Below are positions 49,349-62,800 of a stretch of 64,000 bases of DNA, piece by piece; positions within the stretch are counted from its first letter, which is position 1; every line of letters starts with the position of its first letter. The DNA is taken from assembly GCA_039545295.1 (NCBI GenBank), contig BCIK01000004.1, positions 249,389 through 313,388 on the forward strand. The letters run 5' to 3'. Made by a program: the position numbers and the translations under genes. The stretch is from Udeniomyces pyricola. Lineage: Eukaryota; Basidiomycota; Tremellomycetes; Cystofilobasidiales; Mrakiaceae. A model generated the notes under the pieces. The model saw nothing but the letters and a program-made list of their open reading frames with translations. It was not told the origin of the DNA and made no database searches.

Positions 49349-52300
49349 ATGTCCTCCAAAGGTACATATACTCATCCATTTACTCATCTTTCCATCACCA
49401 ACAACCCCTTGCCCCCCCCCCCCCATCCCAATCCAATTCGGTGGCGTTTTAACTCCGCGTCCAATCAATCCACCACCACTTTTTGGCTCATCTCTTCTTC
49501 TCTCCTCTGCTCTTGTCTTCCCCCCCCACTAGCTATCCGAGAATACGACGCCAAGCTCCTGCTTTCGCACTGGCTTCCCCTCATCAAGACCCCCATCGCC
49601 ACCTCGGGGCCTTCGACCGCTACCCCCGTTCGAGTCGCTCAGGTCCAATGGTGAGAGATCGCTTCCCTTCCTTCCCCATCTATGTTGGCCTTGTTTCTTG
49701 TTTCCCTTCGGCTCCCCCTCCCCTCCCCTCCCCCCTCCCCCTGCTTTCCCTTGCTTGCCTTCACCCCCCATTTGGTACAAAACACCAGCCGTCTTTCTCA
49801 CCGTCCCATCATCCTCACCTGAAACCCGCCAACGAGTCTGTCTATATCGCTGCGGACACCGGGTCCGAGCCCATCGCTCGTTTGCCCCAACACTCCATCA
49901 TCTCCGTTTTTTCGGATTGCCCCATCCGATCTTGGCCATCCTTTGTCTTTCAACATCTCGTCTCGTCTCTTCTTGTCCCTTTGCTATCTCTCTCCTTTCT
50001 CTTTGCTCTTCTTTCTCTTTACGTCTTGGCGACACCTTTTTTGTTTCCTATTCTCATCACACTGTCTTCACGTTCGACGTCTTTTGCCTACCCATACTGA
50101 CCTTGTCTTCCTCCCCATCCCCCCCTTTTCCCCTTTGGCTTTACCATCTCGGTCCAACTCTTCTTCTTCTTCTTCTCCTTCTTCTTCTCCCCCTTCCTCC
50201 TGCGCATCTCTTCCATCTCTCACGTGATCTCGCATCTAGGGACCCTGCGACCAACACCCTTAACCCTCCCATCGAGCCCGGAAAGGGTCTTCCTGACTGG
50301 GTGTTCACCGAGAAGTTGGTCGCCAAGCCCGATCAGCTCATCAAGCGACGAGGAAAGGCTGGCCTCCTCTGCTTGAACAAGGACTGGAAGGTCGCTGGCG
50401 AGTGGATCAAGGAGAGGGCCGGCAAGCCCGTCCAGGTTAGTTGATGGTCAAAGAGCATGTGATGAGCAAAGGGGGAGGGGGGGGGGACCAGAGATCTTCG
50501 CTTGGATCAGGCGAGATAGGCAGATTGAGATGGAGGGAACCGATCATGTTGGTGGATTGGCGCGATCTGTGATACTGATACCCCATCTCTTGTGCCTTGA
50601 ACATCTTCTACCATCTCCTGTAATACAGGTCGAGAAGACGACCGGAACCCTCAACACCTTCATCATTGAGCCTTTCCTTCCCCACCCTTCCAACACCGAG
50701 TACTACGTCTGCATCAACTCCATGCGAGAGGGCGATGAGATCCTCTTCACCCACGAGGGTGGTGTTGATGTCGGAGATGTTGACGCCAAGGCGCTCAAGC
50801 TCAGTGAGTTTGGCGATTCGTTCGACAGGCTCAGATCAAAGTTGAGGCTCCTAGACGTAGTAGACTGATCCTTGACTTCTTACTCTTCTCCGTGTCATTT
50901 TTCTTTCCTTCTCTTAGTGATTGGCGTTGACGCTCCTTTCCCCACCCGAGAGACCATCACCTCGACCCTTCTCACTCACGTCCCGGCCGAGAAGAAGGAC
51001 GTTCTCGCCGACTTCCTCATCCGACTCTACGCCGTTTACGAGGACCTCCACTGTGAGTTCATCTCACCAGACTTGTAGTTTCCGACGTTGTTATCCATCA
51101 AGCTAACTCGTCCTGCCACTGACGTCTCGTCCCCGCAGACGCTTACCTCGAGATCAACCCCCTCATCTGCCTTGATGGCGTTGACGGCAAGCCTCCCACC
51201 ATCGAGTACCTCGACATGGCCGCCAAGCTTGACCAGGTTCGTTTCATTCGTCTTGTATTTTGCCTTGTTCTGTGCTTCTTCAGCCAAGCCGTTGACTGAC
51301 ATCACATCTCCTCTTTCGCCAATCTCCCTCCCTCCTCTCCCCCCTCCCCCCTTCCCTTCTCACGCTCCTTTAGACTGCCGACTTCCTTTGCGGACCCAAG
51401 TGGGCCATTGCCCGAGACACCTCGAGCACTGCCGCTGCCGCTACTGCCAAGGGCGTCAAGGCTGACCGAGGACCCCCCATGGTCTGGCCTGCTCCCTTCG
51501 GTCGAGACTTGACCAAGGAGGAGGCTTACATCTCCAAGCTCGACGGATCGACCGGTGCTTCGCTCAAGCTCACCGTCCTCAACGCCGAGGGTCGAGTCTG
51601 GACCATGGTCGCCGGTGGAGGTGCTTCGGTCGTCTACTCGGACGCTATCGCTGCCGCTGGATTCGCCCATGAGCTCGCCAACTACGGAGAGTACTCTGGT
51701 GCCCCTACCGAGGGACAGACTTACGAGTACGCCAAGACTGTCGGTGAGTTGGTTGGAACTCACATCGTTCTTCCTTTCTCTTTGGATTATTCGTCTGATC
51801 TCTTCTCTCGCTTCTTCCTTGCCTTTTCTCAGTCTCGCTCATCACCCGAGGCAAGGTTCATCCCGAGGGCAAGGTCCTCATCATTGGAGGTGGTATTGCC
51901 AACTTTACCAACGTTGCCGCTACCTTCAAGGGTATCATCACCGCTCTTAAGGAGTTCAAGCAGCCCCTCATTGACCACGGCGTCAAGATCTTTGTCCGAC
52001 GAGGAGGTACGTGTTGTCAAACTTTGATTGAGCTTGAGGTTTTGCATGCCATGAAAAGTTGGTATGGGCAGACGCTTGTAGGGATTCATTTGGGCTGACT
52101 TGTCTACCCCTACATTCGTCCACTTTCCCACTCTTTCTTCTCTTGATCCAGGACCCAACTACCAGGAGGGTCTCAAGGCTTTCCGATCTCTCGGCAAGTC
52201 TCTCGGCGTCGAGATCCAGGTCTTCGGTCCCGAGTCTCACATCACCGAGATCGTTCCCCTCGCCCTCGGCGTCGCCAAGAAGGCGACTGCCCCTGCCGTT

Positions 52301-55055
52301 ACCCTTCCTTCGCCCTCGGCTCCTTCGACCCCTTCGGCTACCATCGCTGAGGCCACCCACCACGTCGGTGAGGTTGCCTCGGATGGTACCCGTGAGCAGG
52401 CTGACGACCACATCGTCCGATTCAAGACGGCCGACCACCCTACCTCTGGCCGACCGGCGTACCGACCCTTTGACGAGACCACTCGATCCCTCGTCTTTGG
52501 ACTTCAGCCCCGAGCCATCCAGGGCATGCTCGACTTTGACTTCTCGTGCGGCCGAAAGACCGCCTCGGTCGCTGCCATGATCTACCCCTTCGGTGGTCAC
52601 CACATCCAAAAGTTCTACTGGGGTACAAAGGAGACCCTTCTTCCCGTCTACACCTCGCTCGCCGAGGCTACCGAGAAGCACCCTGATGCCGACGTCCTCG
52701 TCAACTTCTCGTCCCAGCGATCGGTTTACTCGTCCACGTTGGATGCTTTCAACTACCCCCAGCTCAAGGCGATTGCGCTTATTGCCGAGGGTGTTCCCGA
52801 GAGGCACGCCCGAGAGCTCCTCCACCTCGCCCAGAAGAAGGGCGTCCTCATCATTGGTCCCGCCACCGTCGGAGGTATCAAGCCTGGAGCGTTCCGAATC
52901 GGTAACTCGGGAGGAATGATGGGTAAGTTGACCGAGTGTTTTTTTTTTTGTCGCGTCGTGCTTTAGGTTTTGAATGATATCGAGTCGTTCAGTTGTTGAT
53001 CCTGCCTGCATCCTTTTGTCACCATCTCCATGCCCACCCTTTTCTCTTTCCCTTTCTCTTTTCACCAACAGACAACATCCTTGCCTCGAAGCTTTACCGA
53101 GCCGGATCGGTCGGTTACGTCTCCAAGTCGGGAGGCATGTCGAACGAGCTCAACAACATCCTCTCTCTCGTCACCAACGGAACCTACGAGGGAATCGCCA
53201 TTGGTGGTGACCGATACCCCGGAACGTCCTTCATTGACCACCTTCTCCGATACGAGCAGGACCCGGAGTGCAAGATGCTCGTCCTCCTCGGAGAGGTCGG
53301 TGGAACCGAAGAGTACCGAGTCATTGAGGCCGTCAAGAACGGAACCATCAAGAAGCCCATCGTCGCTTGGGCTATCGGAACGTGTGCCAAGATGTTCACG
53401 ACCGAGGTCCAGTTCGGTCACGCTGGGTCCATGGCTAACTCGGCTCTCGAGACGGCCGATGAGAAGAACAAGGCGATGAAGGCGGCTGGGTTCATCGTCC
53501 CTGAGACGTTTGAGCAGTTCCCCGAGGCGCTCAAGTCGACTTACGATGCTCTCGTCGCCAACGGAACGATTGTTGTCAAGAAGGAAGTCGACCCCCCTCT
53601 TATCCCCATGGACTACAAGTGGGCCCAGGTAAGTCGTGATCTTTCTTGTGGTCATTTGTTTACCATTTTTGGTTTATTTTATTTTATTTTGAGTCGGTTG
53701 TTATAGATCAGGGTGGAGGGAGATCATCTGGCTAACCCTTCCTTTCCTTTCCATTCGATCTTCTCTGTTTTCTCTTCTTCCTCCAGGAACTCGGCATGAT
53801 CCGAAAGCCCGCCGCCTTCATCTCGACCATCTCGGACGAGCGAGGTCAGGAGCTCCTCTACGCCGGTATGCGAATCTCGGACGTCTTCAAGGAGGAAATC
53901 GGTATCGGAGGTGTTCTCTCCCTTCTTTGGTTCAAGCGACGACTCCCGACGTATGCTTGCAAGTTCATCGAGATGGTTCTTCAGCTCACCGCGGATCATG
54001 GACCAGCTGGTGAGTTTAGGCGTGATTTCTTTTTGGCTTTGGCTTTGATCTTTGTCTCCTCTTTCGGAACCGGGCAACTTTTTTTTTTGGGTGGGTGCCT
54101 CTGTTTGCAAGAAAAAAGTGCTGATTGGGTTTCTTTTGCTTTGGGTCTTCTTTATATCTCTTTCTCTTTCTACCCTCCTGTGATGTTCAGTCTCTGGTGC
54201 CATGAACACCATCATCACTGCCCGAGCTGGCAAGGATCTCGTTTCGTCGCGTACGTCTTGTTTCTCTCTCTTGACCTCAATATTGCTCCGAGGTGACACG
54301 ACTAGAATGACTTGCTGACATAAAACAACGCCGCCCTGCTATCTTATTTCTCTGTTTATTTCACCACCAGTCGCCGCCGGACTTCTCACCATCGGTGACC
54401 GATTCGGAGGTGCCCTCGACGGTGCCGCCGCCAACTTCACCACCGCCGTCAACTCAGGTCAAACCCCTCGAGAATTCGTCGACTCCATGCGAAAAGCCAA
54501 CAAGCTCATCCCCGGTATTGGCCACAAAGTCAAGTCCAAGACGAACCCGGATCTTCGAGTCGAGTTGCTTAAGGACTTTGTGACGTCGACGTTCCCGGCT
54601 CATGCGACGATGGATTACGCTTTGGGCGTTGAGGCGGTTACGTCGGCGAAGAAGGATTCGCTCATCTTGAACGTCGATGGATGTATCGCGGCGGCGTTCT
54701 GTGATTTGCTCAACTGCTCGGGCGCGTTTACGCCCGAGGAGGCGAGTGAGTACCTCAAGGCGGGAACGCTCAATGGATTGTTCGTGTTGGGTCGATCGAT
54801 CGGATTCATTGGACATTTCCTCGATCAGAAGATGCTCAAGCAGCCGCTCTACAGGCACCCGAGTACGTCTTGCCTCTTCCTCTTTTTTTTTCTTTTTCTT
54901 CTTTGAATCCTTGAGTGATCTCGAGAGAAATCAACCTTTCTAACTTTTCTCCTTTGTCTTTGGTTCTTCTTTTTTCTCTCTTTTTCCTTTTCGCAGGCGA
55001 GGACATCTTCATCCAGTTCTCGGACAGCTCGCGAGTCGTCGTCCAGCCCAAGTGA
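49349..55055 (+). CDS. ACL1: ATP-citrate lyase, single fused polypeptide
   Basis: A 13-base first exon (49349-49361, MSSK plus one base) joins 49533-49650, 50240-50435, one starting at 50629, and further exons to the TGA at 55053. The N-terminal half has the ATP-grasp/citrate part ([45 protein letters not shown]). The middle has the CoA-ligase part with the phosphorylated His in [12 protein letters not shown] (codon 53419-53421). The C-terminal third is citrate-synthase-like ([39 protein letters not shown]). The enzyme makes cytosolic acetyl-CoA and oxaloacetate from citrate and CoA with ATP, feeding lipid and sterol synthesis. Fusion in one chain is typical of basidiomycetes. CGA dominates among Arg codons. 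Intron 2 (589 bases) is unusually long for this gene. Confidence 0.97.
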
Positions 55056-55625
55056 TCGATTTGAATTTCAAAAAAATCCAATCGGGCTTTGCTTGTTTCC
55101 TTTTTTTTTTCCCTTTTCTTTCTTTCTTACAACGTTTTCTTTTCACGTGTTCTCTCTCTCTCTCTCGCTTCCTTTTTCCCCCTTTTTTTCTTTCTTTTGG
55201 TCATTTAGTGTTGATACGTACGTAAACCCCGGTTTTTCTTTTTTCTCTCTTTTCAAAAATCTTAAAAATCTCATCCCTCCCCACTTAGACGTTTCCTCCA
55301 AATCCCCCCCTTCTCTTTCTTTCATCGACTTTCTACTTCCGTACGGGATTCCTTTTTTTTTAGTTTGTCTTGTGTTTTTTTTTTTTTTTCGATCGCAATG
55401 ATGGTTCGGATCGGAAATGAGATGATGGCCTTGTTCTTGCCTACTGTCTCTTTCTCTTTTTTTTTTTTTTTCCTTTTTTCTATCTTCGTTTCGTTTCAAG
55501 TCACGACGAAAGAAAGGGGGAAAAAAGAACTAGAAGAACGCATCAAACCAAGATACACACATACACACACCCGGATCTGCCCCATCTATCGTCCCATATA
55601 CCCCCAGGGACGCTAAACTCTTCCA
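55056..55625. other. convergent 3' flanks of ATP-citrate lyase and the racemase gene
   Basis: T-rich on the plus strand, with several long T runs (for example 55377-55389 and 55459-55470). No gene seen. Confidence 0.5.
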
Positions 55626-57381
55626 TTACTGCCCCCCTTTTCCATCCATGTCTTTCTTTTTCAAAGCCGTCGTCGACCGCGTACTCCTGATGAGCCCTCC
55701 GAGTAATTCGACGCCTGCTTTAGCGCCATCGACGACGATGACGTTTCTTCCTTCCAGGCGAGCGGCTTGATGGATATACGGTTCCATGCCTGCCATGGCG
55801 GCGCATCCGAGAACGACCACGTCGGTTCCTCTTCTTCCCGTCGTTGAGAAGGAGGGAGAGGAGGAAGGGAGGGAGACGACACCTTCACCATGGGAAATCA
55901 GAGATCGAGCCAAGGTGATGATGCGAGGTTGGACGAGGGTCGAACGAGGACCCGATTGAAGGTCCGATACGGAAAGACCCACGCAGACGATCCCGGAGAA
56001 TTTGGAGGTGTGGGAGGAGAGGAAGGAGAAGTCGATGGTGGGTTGAAGGGGGTTTGAGATGGTGGGATTTGGGGAGGAGGAGGTGGGAGATGTTGATGTT
56101 GTTGATGATGATGATGATGTTGACGGAGGGGGAGGAGGAGGAAGCTCGTGAGTGGAGGGGATCGATAAACCGAGGAAGGAACTCGTCGCAGAGTACAGGT
56201 TGGGTTTCATATCCCCATCACCCTGCAAAAAAAAAAAGGAGAGAAGAGAAGAGAAGAAAGAAACAAAAAAAAGGAAAGACGGTCGGCACAGAATGGATGG
56301 ATGTGTGATGTAAAGGTTACGAAGTTGATCAGTATATATGTGATAGATGTCAACTACCAGAATATCGTGTGTGTGTGTCTGTGGGGCCGGGGGGGGGGAG
56401 GGGGGTTCGTTTCCTCTAATAGGAGCAGATGAAGCGCTGCGCGGCGCAGAACTACTCGGTCATATAAAAGCTAGGCCCGGGATAATCATCATAGCGCGAT
56501 CCGATTTCGCCTGTCCTTCATCGGCCATCCCTCCAACCCCTCCCAAAACAATCAGCAGGATCTCCCCCATTCTCTTGAATGACTGACCGATGTCAAGATG
56601 CCGACTTTCCCATCTGGTGGACAGACGAGCCAGGCTTGAGTCATGGCGGTGTGAAAGATCCCGAGGACGATAGCTGGAACGGTCGCGGGCGCGTGATCAG
56701 CATCGGTTGGAAAGGGGCTGTTGGCTGTGCCGGACGGCGTGAAGGAAGTGGCGAGATGGGATCGGAGGAGGGGAATGAGAGGGTGCTCGGAAACTTGAGG
56801 GAAAGATCAGGGTTATAAGTCAGGCGAAAAAGGGAGGACAAGAGTAGAGTGAGCCATGAGAAGTTTAAGAGCTAGTTCTATAGGGAAATGACCTTTTGAA
56901 CAGGACAACACTAGATGATGGTATCATCATGGATGGGCGCGATGACGATGAAATGAAGGAAGCAGTAGTGTAACGTACAACATGCGACGAGGATCCCATG
57001 GAATCCTTTCAACAGACCCAAGGGTTCATCGGATCCTTCCGGCAGCAACTCTTTGAGGCATGCATCAGTCGACTCTCGAGCTGTTTCACTATAGATCGGA
57101 CGAGTCAGTAGAAGTTCATTTTAAATCCTCGTTCTTAGCTGAGGGGGGGGGGGAGCAAAAGTGAGTTTTGAACCCCCAAAAGCGCTTTTGAAGGAAGCTA
57201 GTTAGAAAACGTACTCATCCGAGATTCCTTGCGGTCCGGTCCGAGGCTGCCAGAACGTGAGTTGGACGTCGGGAGGCACGCAAGCGTTCAATTGGGCGCT
57301 GAGCGAGGCAAGGACGGCTTTGTCAGAGTTGGGATTGATGATGAGCAAGCGGATGATGGGTCTTGAAGGCGGAGATGACAT
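55626..57381 (-). CDS. Asp/Glu/hydantoin racemase family protein
   Basis: The start at 57381 reads MSSPPSRPIIRLLIINPNSD, with the INPNS strand typical of the family. The next exon (near 57107-56980) ends GFHGILVAC and joins FSEHPLIPLLRSH, so the first catalytic cysteine sits in the usual CFS(D/E)HP motif. Then come VLGIFHTAMTQAWLVC and VGILTS. The last exon (56228-55626) has FSGIVCVGLSVSDL and VVVLGCAAMAGM with the second catalytic cysteine, then VDGAKAGVELLGGL. Members racemise amino acids or hydantoins, or act on related small molecules in the cytosol. The substrate cannot be told. A Pro/Ser/Thr insert of about 45 residues separates two conserved blocks, and the exon in front of it (near 56575-56230) is not resolved. 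Confidence 0.8.
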
Positions 57382-58202
57382 GGAGGAGGCGGAGGAAGAG
57401 AGGGAGGGTCAAGGGGGGTGGATGGATGGATGGATGGATTGGGGGGGGGGGGGGATAAGATGACAAGTCAAAAAGAGATTGAAGCCCAGAGATAAGACAC
57501 CTTTTCGGCCGGACGCGTCGATGGAAATAGTACCGCGTGTGTATGTTACCCGTTAATCGTATATACTGTGATAGCTAGCAGCTTGTTAGTGTATATTATA
57601 CGCATGGATGAAATCCACAAACTATCAAATCTAAGGCTGTGTTACATGTCGAGGTCAGCCATCGCAGGCGGTGCAACGACGCCCAGCATGGGCATGTTGT
57701 GTTTGAATCCATGCATCCATGCAGCTCGACTCCGCTTCCACACCTGTTTCGTCATCATCAACCCTCATCCAACCTGCTGCAGGCAATTCGGTCGTTCCTT
57801 CTTCCCATCGACTCCTGCCCCCTCTCACTTCTCTAAGCTTGAGCATGCAACGAGGTACGAACACTATCGCCAACCATCACTCACGTCTTGCTTTGCNCCC
57901 CCCCCCCCCCCNNCNCNCCCGAGAGATGAAACGACTCAACAACTGAATCCCATCCCGATTTTTTACGTGCACCTTCTACCTCGCGTACCTATGCTACCTT
58001 TGGATTTGTCTGCATATTTGTAGAGGAGACTTCGATGTAAGTTCCATCTTACTTACGTTGTTGGTTCCCCCTGTGACCCATCGCCATCCTTTTCGGGGTT
58101 TGCTCTTCGTTTCGTTCAGACGTGGTTAACAAGGTCCCTTTTTCTTTTTTTTTCTTCTTCTTTTTTTTTTCGTCTCAACTCCGACGTCACACAAACAGCG
58201 AC
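57382..58202. other. divergent promoter region between the racemase gene and MED21
   Basis: It contains G and C homopolymers (near 57439-57451 and 57898-57911) with undetermined bases at 57897, 57912-57913, 57915 and 57917, and a GGATGGAT repeat near 57419-57438. No gene supported. Confidence 0.45.
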
Positions 58203-59464
58203 ATGGACAGAATCACTCAACTTCAAGATGCCATCGAATCCGTTCGTCTTGGAGGAGACATACTTAAGAAAGCCGACGAACTTCAACCTTCTCACTGTTC
58301 ATGCTACTTACTCTTCGGTTTCCCTCATATTGAACCCCNCCCCCCCCCCCCTCCCCTTCCTGGCTCTCCCTTCTTCCTTCTGCGGCTTCCTTTTTGGACA
58401 TCAGCTCCTTACCATCACCACGTCTTCACTCACATATCTGACGCGCAAGACGACGTTCAAGCCGTTTGAGGGCAAGGATGTGCCGGTGACGTTCAAGTCG
58501 GACGATGCCGAGAGCGGGGGCAAGGGCGCGTTCGAAAGTGAGTGCATTCTCTCTCTCGGGAGGCTGCTGGGAGTGGAAGGGTCGTTGAGCGGTTCTCGCT
58601 TTTGTTGTTGTTGTTCGTTTTGGGGTTGGAGTGAGATGGCGAGTGAGAAAGTCCAGAGAGCAAGTCCTTGTTGATGCGTAGGCGCGAGGTCTCATGGAGT
58701 AGGCTTATCACCTTGGACAACGAAGAGAGAAACAGAAAAAGCTAACATCTGATGCTTTTGGAACCCCTCCCACCTTCCCTTTCCCAATCCCCCCAAACTA
58801 CCCACTGCCCTTGTAATAGCCAACAAAAGGGAACTCGTTCAGGACCTCACACGAAAAGCCAAAGAGGTCGAATCTCTCATCGCAGCCCTACCTGACATCG
58901 AAGAGACCGAAACCAAGGTAAGCCGATCAAAGGCACGAGGTAGGATCAGAATGGAATGGTTCAGCTGGCATCAGTTGACACTCTTTTCGTTCTGGCTCCG
59001 CCCTGACCGACCTCATCTCTTTTGTTTGGGATCATATCCAAAGGCGGCAAGACTCGAGATACTGCAGCTTGAGATGGACGAGGCAAACAGAGAGTACCGC
59101 GAAGCTGTACGCATGGCTGGTCAGTACTCACCTCATCTCCATGTCATCATCATTCAGGGTATAGCAGGAAACGCGTTGTCGAGTGTCATGGGATGATGGC
59201 AGCTGGATCAGTCTAAATGAGAGAAACCACGGTTCTTTCCAAAGCTGATGATGCGTACAACGGGGGGGGGGGGGGGGGAGGTATCTCATCACGCGTCTCT
59301 TCTTATATATACCCTGAACCATGTCATCCCATCCTTCTCCTTGTTTTTTTTTCTTCTTTTCTCTCTCAGAATCCATCCTGATTCAAGTCGAATCCGCCCT
59401 CCGAACAACGCTCTCGACGACTACGTTGCCGGAGCCTGAGCCGAAGCCTCATCCTTCTTCCTAA
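58203..59464 (+). CDS. MED21: Mediator complex subunit 21 (Srb7)
   Basis: Five exons (58203-58241, 58405-58537, 58820-58917, 59044-59119, 59370-59464) join in frame to 146 residues, close to the usual length. The N-terminus MDRITQLQDAIES joins LLTITTSSLTYLTRKT, the conserved first helices. NKRELVQDLTRKAKEVESLI and a long amphipathic helix (ARLEILQLEMDEANREYREA) follow. Med21 pairs with Med7 in the middle module of Mediator and contacts RNA polymerase II. The first intron contains an undetermined base (58339) in a C tract. The C-terminal tail is short and Pro/Glu-rich. Confidence 0.9.
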
Positions 59465-59884
59465 TTCCCGCACCGTGCTTCCGGTCTTTCCTCGGTCCTT
59501 CCCAATTCCTGCATCACCGAGGCCCATGGTTCAACCATAAGACTTTTCAACCAAACACCAAGCCAGGGTTGTACCTCTCGTACAGAGATCTCATCGGGCT
59601 CACCAAAACCGCGTCTTCTCCACATACACACACCCACACACATATACTCAAACACCCTTTGCTTTCCCATCCATCCGTTCAATATATCACTTGTCTTCCT
59701 TCTTCTCTTGTCTTGATGCTCGGCACTACTCGCTCCTTCCTGTTCCTTCCAAACACATTCATGCCCCCCCCCCCTTCTCTCTCTCTCTTTTCCTCTCTAT
59801 TTCAATATCCACTATTCAATCGCCAGCGCAATTATCATCATCTCATCCTCCTCCTCCTCCTCTCGCTTCTCAATCTTCGATCAA
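59465..59884. other. convergent 3' flanks of MED21 and the WAPL-like gene
   Basis: No gene. It has a CACACACC-type repeat near 59620-59645 and C homopolymers near 59765-59774. Confidence 0.5.
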
Positions 59885-62800
59885 TCAATCATCGTCCCCC
59901 CCCCCCCCACTCTTCATCAGCTCCTCCAACATCCTCACCATCGACCTGACTACCCCAACTCCTTGCTCCACACTCGGTACCAACGCCGGTAAGACGGTTC
60001 CTTCCACCACCTCCGTCACAACCCCTCCTCCTTCTCTTGGTTCTCCTTTTTCTCCTTCTTCACTCCCTTTCCGACCCTCATCAAGCGATGAAGCCGCCGA
60101 ATCCACCCCTCCGCCACCGCTGCCGACGGCCTCACTCAGCTTCGCATGGAATCGCGAATGGACATCGGCAAACGTCTCGAGGACGGAGATCATATGCTTC
60201 AGATTGACGGTCCTCAATGATGACGACCTCAAGGTTGAGGAGGAGGCGTCTTTGTCGTCGTTTGGGGAAGAGAGAGATGGAGAGAGGAACGTGGTGGAGA
60301 GGATGAGGTTGGCGTTGAGAGGAGAAGTAGAGAGGAGGTGGGAGAGGAGTAAGATGGAATAACCGGAGAGGTAGCATGCCTGTTTGTGAGGGAACGGGGA
60401 GGGGANNNNNNNNNNNNNNNNNNNNNNNNNNNNNNNNNNNNNNNNNNNNNNNNNNNNNNNNNNNNNNNNNNNNNNNNNNNNNNNNNNNNNNNNNNNNNNN
60501 NNNNNNNNNNNNNNNNNNNNNNNNNNNNNNNNNNNNNNNNNNNNNNNNNNNNNNNNNNNNNNNNNNNNNNNNNNNNNNNNNNNNNNNNNNNNNNNNNNNN
60601 NNNNNNNNNNNNNNNNNNNNNNNNNNNNNNNNNNNNNNNNNNNNNNNNNNNNNNNNNNNNNNNNNGATGAGGTTTTTGGTTGGATTTTTTTTTGGAGGGG
60701 AAAGTGTATTTAATTTGGGTATGGTATGAGAGGGGGGGAGGAGGGAGGAGGCGGTTTGGGTGAGGTTTATGAAAGGTGAAGCAGGAGAAGGAAGAAGGGT
60801 AAGAATGATGGAACGAAGAAGGGGGAAAAAAAAAGAAGAAGAAAAAAGAGCGCATCAGAATGAAGATGAACGCGTTCCGATATACACAACGAAGGATCTC
60901 CCTCTCTCTCTATATATATATCAAGACGAAATAAACAATCAAAATCCCAACGCACCTCGGCTGATGTTCCCTGAGCCTGTTCCCGATGGAGTTCGACGAG
61001 GGCAAAGATGACGGATCGACGACGGTCGCTCGGGCATCGGCAGAGTAAGGAACATGTTCGGGTCCCTGGGCAGTCGGTTGCGAGGTCTGGGGTCGGATTG
61101 GATTGGATTGGTTTTTTTTTTAATCAAAAAAAAAAAGGGGGAGGGGGGGAGGGATGGAGGAGATCGATGAAAGGTTTTCGGTCAGCTAGCTATCACTTGA
61201 TGTGATCGATATGTCCGCCCGCGGAACAGAAATGAAAACCCCGTATATATTCTATCCTGCCAGAATTGGGTGAGGTGTTTTTTTTTTGGGGGGGGGGGGG
61301 GGAGGAGGAGGAGGGGGCAACTGACCTGTCTCTCTAACCAAGTTCCTCACGTCCTCCCCACCAGCCTCGACACAATTGTTCAGCACGCCCAAACTCAAAC
61401 ACAACCTCTCCATAGCCTCTTCCCGATCGGATTCTTGATCTGCTGCCTGTTGCTGCTGCTGCTGCTGTTGGGTCTGATTGACGTGGAAGATGGGTTGTCG
61501 GTCGTGGTTGGAAAATCCTTCTCGAGGTAAGATAGCGATGGATCGGTACTGAGAGGTTGAGTGAGAGTAAGGGCGACGATGATGGGAACGATGACGACCG
61601 GTGGTGAGGGAGGCGATCGAGGGGGGACTACTGGATTGAGGTGCGTTCGAAGAAGAAGAGGTCATGGTCGAGGAAGGTCGATGAGGGTATGAAGGAGACG
61701 TTCCTCCCCCTGAAAGAGAAGAAAGAGGAGATGAAGCAAGATTTAGATGGCCCTCGATCACTTGATCCAACGAAGAGCTTCCTTTTCCTCGAGGCGTGTT
61801 GGTCGGAGTCAACGACCCTCTTCCTTCCGAAGGATCTCGCTTGGTGATAAATGATGAGGGTTTTGAGGGAATAAGATGAGGTCTGGCTGAGTTGATGACG
61901 CGGATAAGGGTGGTGATGAAGAGATTTGAGCGGCTGGCAGGGCGTTGGGAGAGGAGCGCTCGAGGCCAGTACGATGGGTATGTCGTCGTGAGGTTGACTA
62001 GGAAACGAAGAGTCGAGTACAAAAGGGCGACTTCTGCCAAAGGAGAGAAAAAGTAAATATGAGAGTTGTGAAGGAGAGATGCGGGTAGGATGGAAGCGAA
62101 CCGTCAGTTGACGTCGAACAAAGGGAGATGAAGATCTGCTTCTGATGACCGATCAGCAAGAGTTTACACAAAGGCAAAGAACTTACCGATACCTTCCTCC
62201 TCCTCCTCCTCTTCTTCTCCCTCTCGTTCAACCCCGACCTCCCCACTCGAAGCCCGACTCCTTTCTTTCTCCCTCACGCGTAACCCACAGACGGTCAACA
62301 AACTCGCGACGTGGCCCACGAGGTCCGGGGCGTCTGTCTCGATGACTTTGACGTGGAGCACAGGGGATTGGGCGAGGAGCGACTCGAGAATGGAGAGGAA
62401 ATGGGAGATGAGAGTAAAGTTTGGAGGGGATATGGAAGGGAGAAGAGGCTAGGAAGTTATGACAGAGAAGAAGAAGAAGGGAAAATTAAAAGGAAAAGAA
62501 AAAGAGAAAAGTAAGGATGGAAGGGACAGAGAAGAAGACAGTTGTTAGAGAGATGCTTAGAAAAGATAAAGCCAGTGATACCAACCCACCACGACCTCCA
62601 TCACAAGTCATATAAAGAACAAAGACTTGCTCCCTTCCAGTCCACATACCCGCACACATGCGGACACGTCCGAGGAAAAGAAAACAGAGGAAGAAAGACT
62701 TACGAGTCCTTTCTCATGGCCTTCCAACCTCTCACCCAACCCCCCAATTTCCTTCCTCAAACCCTTGACCACATCACTCGCCAACTCAATCCCGACCCGA

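Noticed and set aside
58276..58330. Exon-like sequence (LLTVHATYSSVSL) in the first intron of MED21, similar to the start of exon 2
   Set aside because: No acceptor AG lies in front of it, and exon 2 at 58405 gives the conserved helix in frame. Likely chance or a relic.
60376..60729. Open frames across the run of N
   Set aside because: They exist only because undetermined bases contain no stop codons.
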